A stretch of 33,178 nt of DNA from Burkholderiaceae bacterium (lineage in GTDB: Bacteria; Pseudomonadota; Gammaproteobacteria; Burkholderiales; Burkholderiaceae_E). The DNA is taken from assembly GCA_023384005.1 (NCBI GenBank), contig JAHDXY010000018.1, positions 1-33,178 of the forward strand. The letters are read 5' to 3'. The notes beneath the pieces are model-generated. The model saw nothing but the letters and a program-made list of their open reading frames with translations. It searched no databases and was not told the origin of the DNA. A program made the translations under genes and the position numbers. Shown here piece by piece: positions 30,050-33,178 of the stretch (position 1 is its first letter; each line of letters begins with the position of its first letter).

Positions 30050-33010
30050 ATGTTCGCGAGGCTCGCATTCAGGCCGGGGCAACTTGCCGGCAACACAGCG
30101 ATGCGAGTATTCCTCTCGGCAATCGTCGTATCCCTATTGCTCGGCGTCGTCGCGGTGATTGCGGCGGTGGGCTTGTCCAGACCACTCGCTGACCCGATCG
30201 CGACGGCACGTCTGAGAATTCTCTCCGATCCAAGCGCCTCCCTAACCCCCGGCGAGGCGCAAGCGGCGCTGTTTTCCGATTCGAGCGCGAAGAGGTATGC
30301 CGCGAGCAGCCAACCGGATGGGCATTTCTGGATCGGACTTGAACCCCTACAAGCCCAGACTCGCCCGGAACGGCCTGTCCTCGAACTGCGGATGCTCAGA
30401 GCATCCGAGCTTCGGTTCTGGGCGCTCGACGCCGGCGATCTAGTGCCGCTTGAGCTACAAGCTCGAAACGACAAGGGTGGAATCTCGGTCAAGCTGGATG
30501 GCTTCGACGTCGGCAATACGTTCATCGTCGGATCGATCATCCCGAAGGGCGTAGGGCGTCCAAAGGTCTTCCTGTGGTCGCAGGATGCTTACGACGATTC
30601 GGTGCTCCTGTTTGAACGTGGCGGTGGAGCGCTGCTTGGCTCGTTCATCATGTTGGCGATATTCAGTGCCTTCGTCGGCGCAGTGAATCGAGACTGGTCG
30701 TTCTTTCTGTTTGCCGGATGGCTCATCACGACACTGCGAGTTGCTTCGATTAATGATGGATGGGACTTGACATGGCTTGGTATATCGCTCGACAACGAAC
30801 TCCTCCTCATGCTCATGAGGGTGAGTCTCGCTGCGCACGCGTTACTCACTATTTCGCTGTTTCGATCACTACTCGCGTCAGAGCTTGAGCGATCGAAACT
30901 CAGCCCATGGCTCGCGGGAGCGACAGCCCTCTTCGCCGCATTGGTAGTAGCGTCGCCGTTCCTACGGCATGCTGCGTTCCTACCCGCACTCTGGGTATCC
31001 GCGGCGCTTGGGATCCTGCTGATTTTGACCAGCCTGACCCTAGTGGTACTTCGGACTCGAAGCAGCGTTGCCTTCTGGTACACAGGATCCTGGTGTGCGA
31101 CTTTCATCGGCGTTCTTACCGAAGTGGGATACGCGTCAGGGCTCATCTCGCAGGTCGTACCTGGGCTCAACTCGCAGACGGCATCGGTTACTTCAGCACT
31201 CGTCACTGCAATTGCTCTCGCAGAGAAGCTGCGCGTTGAACGCCTCGGCCGCCTAGCCGCCCAGCGCGAGAAGTTCGACGTTCTCGAGAAGTTCAAACGG
31301 AACTACGACTCGATGCCCGTCGGGCTGTTCAGCATGACGCGGCTCGGTTCGGTCACGCTGTTCAACCCGGCGTTCGCCAAGATGTTCGGAATTCAGGGAA
31401 CCCGGCTGCGGCACGACAGCTCGGTCGCGATGGAGACGCTGCTCGGAGAGAATCCCGCGCAGCGCCTCGTTGGGGCGATCGACACGGCGGGGCCGCTCGA
31501 CCTGGAGTTCAACGTCGACACAGACGACGGGCAGCGCCGCTGGTTTCAGTCGCGAGTCACGGCGAACGGCGACGCGATCGAGGGGTCGATCCAGGATGTC
31601 ACGGCGCGCAAGGAGGCCGAGTCCCGCCTGCGCCATCTCGTCGATCACGACTCGCTGACCGGACTGCTCAACCGGCACGGACTCGAGGAAGCGATGAAGT
31701 CGGCCGCCGAGGCTGCACGACGTGGTCTGCCCTGCGCCATCGCCCACGTGGACCTCGATCGCTTCAAGCTGATCAACGATCTGTACGGCCACGCAACCGG
31801 CGACGCGATGATCCAGGAAGCGTCGACGCGGCTGCTTTCCACCGTTCGCTCGCGCGACTTTGTAGCGCGCATCGCCGACTCGTTCGTGATTCTCCTGCTC
31901 GACTGTCCCGACCGCGCAGTCGTGCGCTTGACCGAGCGCCTGCGCGAGTCGATCGGCGAGCACCCCTTCGAACTCGAGGGCAAGAGCCTGACGATGACCG
32001 TGAGCGTCGGTGTCACGTCGCTCGACCCGGAGATGCCCCCGATCGAAGCGATGGCCGCTGCAAACCGCGCGTGCGCTGAGGCGAAGTCGCGCGGTCGCAA
32101 CTGCGTCGTGCGCCTCGACGAAGGCGACGACGCACTCACCCGCCATCTGGAGGAACTGAAGGTCGTCGCCGATCTCCAGAAGCGCCTCCCGATTGATCGA
32201 TACTTCCTCGAGATGCAGCCCATCGTCTCGCTTCGTTCGGCGCTCACGTCGCTTAACTACGAGGTGCTGCTGCGCATGCACGATGAGCGCGGGGGCGTGA
32301 TTCCACCCGGAAAGTTCATCGGTGCGGCCGAGCGCAACGGATTGATGTCTCAAATCGATCGCTGGGTGATCAAGACCACCCTCCAGTGGCTCGATGCGCA
32401 TCCGGAGCATCGCGAGCGCCTGACCTTCGCGACGATCAACATCAGCGGCTCGTCGCTCAACGACGCCCGATTCGTCGACGACGCGGTTTCGATGATTCGC
32501 GAACACCCGCTCTCGGTCAACAAACTGTGTTTCGAGATCACCGAGAGCATCGCGCTCCACGATCTCGAGTCGACCCGCCGTTTCGTCGACCGGCTTCGCT
32601 CGTACGGCAGCAAACTCGCGCTCGACGATTTCGGTGCCGGCTACACCTCCTTCAGCTACCTGAAGGAGATCCCAGCCGATTTCATCAAGATCGACGGAAG
32701 CTTTGTCAGGGACATCAACGTCAACCCGGCGAACTACGCGATCACTCGCACCATCGTCGACCTCACCCATGAGCTAGGAATGCGCAGCATCGCCGAGTGG
32801 GCCGAGACACCCGATACGGTCGCGTCGCTGATCGAACTGCGGGTCGACTACGGGCAGGGCTACGGGCTCGCGCGCCCGATGCACACCGATCTGCTCGCGG
32901 GCGCGCGCTCGTCCGGCGCGCTGGTGCGCGACCCCCAGGTGCTCGCGATGCTCGACACCTCGGCGATGCACCTGCTCGCGGCACAGCCGACGGGCGCTCG
33001 CCGGCACTGA
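30050..33010 (+). CDS. Membrane PAS-(degenerate GGDEF)-EAL cyclic-di-GMP phosphodiesterase
   Basis: A 986-residue sensor. A first membrane segment (about 18-42) is followed by a periplasmic region of about 150 residues, then seven or so membrane helices (about 192-392), the layout of 7TMR-DISM receptors. A short PAS domain (about 415-522) leads to a GGDEF-like domain in which the active-site loop is reduced to ADSF (609-612), so cyclase activity is very unlikely. The EAL domain reads EVL at 738-740 and keeps NISG, FEITES, LDDFGAG, FIKIDGSF and YGQGYG; AEGVE is AEWAE, with both acids kept. Hydrolysis of c-di-GMP is therefore plausible. The ATG at 30050 is used; a TTG 4 codons earlier and an ATG at 30101 are alternatives. 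Confidence 0.88.
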   Translation: MFARLAFRPGQLAGNTAMRVFLSAIVVSLLLGVVAVIAAVGLSRPLADPIATARLRILSDPSASLTPGEAQAALFSDSSAKRYAASSQPDGHFWIGLEPLQAQTRPERPVLELRMLRASELRFWALDAGDLVPLELQARNDKGGISVKLDGFDVGNTFIVGSIIPKGVGRPKVFLWSQDAYDDSVLLFERGGGALLGSFIMLAIFSAFVGAVNRDWSFFLFAGWLITTLRVASINDGWDLTWLGISLDNELLLMLMRVSLAAHALLTISLFRSLLASELERSKLSPWLAGATALFAALVVASPFLRHAAFLPALWVSAALGILLILTSLTLVVLRTRSSVAFWYTGSWCATFIGVLTEVGYASGLISQVVPGLNSQTASVTSALVTAIALAEKLRVERLGRLAAQREKFDVLEKFKRNYDSMPVGLFSMTRLGSVTLFNPAFAKMFGIQGTRLRHDSSVAMETLLGENPAQRLVGAIDTAGPLDLEFNVDTDDGQRRWFQSRVTANGDAIEGSIQDVTARKEAESRLRHLVDHDSLTGLLNRHGLEEAMKSAAEAARRGLPCAIAHVDLDRFKLINDLYGHATGDAMIQEASTRLLSTVRSRDFVARIADSFVILLLDCPDRAVVRLTERLRESIGEHPFELEGKSLTMTVSVGVTSLDPEMPPIEAMAAANRACAEAKSRGRNCVVRLDEGDDALTRHLEELKVVADLQKRLPIDRYFLEMQPIVSLRSALTSLNYEVLLRMHDERGGVIPPGKFIGAAERNGLMSQIDRWVIKTTLQWLDAHPEHRERLTFATINISGSSLNDARFVDDAVSMIREHPLSVNKLCFEITESIALHDLESTRRFVDRLRSYGSKLALDDFGAGYTSFSYLKEIPADFIKIDGSFVRDINVNPANYAITRTIVDLTHELGMRSIAEWAETPDTVASLIELRVDYGQGYGLARPMHTDLLAGARSSGALVRDPQVLAMLDTSAMHLLAAQPTGARRH

Positions 33011-33120
33011 CCCCTCTCGGGCCGCGGTCGCCGATCGGCTGCGTCGGCGCGTTGATTTATCATTCTTTCTCGTGCGTCCGGGTCGACCGACTCGCGGAGG
33101 GCGCATTCTTCGAGGAAGGC

Positions 33121-33178
33121 ATGGGCAAGACATCGGGCCGCAGTGCAGACGACGGATACGCACTGGATCGTTACGGTG
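33121..33178 (+). CDS. Start of an unidentified gene (cut by window edge)
   Basis: An ATG preceded by GAGGAAGG at a good distance (33111-33118) opens a frame that stays open to the window edge (19 codons, beginning MGKTSGRSADDGYALD). The strong ribosome site is the main support. Too short to identify. Confidence 0.5.
   Translation, partial: MGKTSGRSADDGYALDRYG

Noticed and set aside
31253-32770. 505-codon minus-strand frame under the EAL protein
   Set aside because: Antisense shadow; no family motif, and the sense strand encodes conserved EAL residues throughout.
1-33178. CRISPR arrays, tRNA/rRNA genes, insertion sequences, phage genes
   Set aside because: Looked for regular spaced repeats, cloverleaf-type sequences, transposase motifs and terminal inverted repeats; none seen.

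Overview
The window is high-GC, densely packed DNA from a proteobacterium. The style of the genes (acyclic-terpene-type degradation, slipin/NfeD pair, many c-di-GMP and phosphorelay proteins, a FeeM-like acyltransferase) points to a betaproteobacterium, probably Burkholderiales-like; this placement is an inference. No RNA genes, CRISPR arrays, IS elements or phage genes were seen.

Region A (about 1-8.3 kb, minus strand, somewhat lower GC) is one leftward catabolic cluster. In transcription order it holds an XRE/cupin regulator, a HyuA-type ATPase subunit, a HyuB-type subunit, a small Cys4 subunit related to acetone/acetophenone carboxylase gamma, a second XRE-cupin regulator, a cysteine hydrolase of the isochorismatase fold, a decayed 2-aminobenzoate-CoA-ligase-like pseudogene, and the start of a molybdopterin oxidoreductase cut by the window edge. 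The first five genes overlap by 4 bp or lie 6 bp apart, so they are probably co-translated. The set fits an ATP-dependent carboxylase or amide/imide hydrolase pathway whose substrate cannot be read from sequence.

Region B (8.3-18.3 kb, high GC) is mixed. It holds a regulatory spacer, a large secreted M10-type metalloprotease with adhesin-like repeats, an exported hydrolase-fold protein with an altered catalytic triad, a stand-alone response regulator, an NfeD protease-slipin pair, a PAS-GGDEF-EAL protein that overlaps the slipin tail to tail, and a flavodoxin-like reductase.

Region C (18.4-26.8 kb, high GC) is an acyclic-terpene (citronellol/geraniol)-type acyl-CoA cluster. A TetR repressor is divergent from an SDR, geranyl-CoA-carboxylase-like beta subunit, citronellyl-CoA-dehydrogenase-like enzyme, biotin-carboxylase alpha subunit, a 44-codon remnant of an enoyl-CoA hydratase, and a YigI-type thioesterase. 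A convergent long-chain-type acyl-CoA dehydrogenase closes the block. The two 13-bp operator-like repeats between the TetR gene and the SDR resemble the known AtuR arrangement. The hydratase step appears to be lost from this locus.

Region D (26.8 kb to the end) is a signalling block: a hybrid histidine kinase, a FeeM-like N-acyl amino acid synthase candidate and a membrane PAS-(degenerate GGDEF)-EAL protein. Base composition drops between about 28.1 and 31.2 kb. That block covers the membrane halves of both signalling proteins plus the synthase, and ends close to the sensor/output boundary of each. A new gene begins at the right edge.
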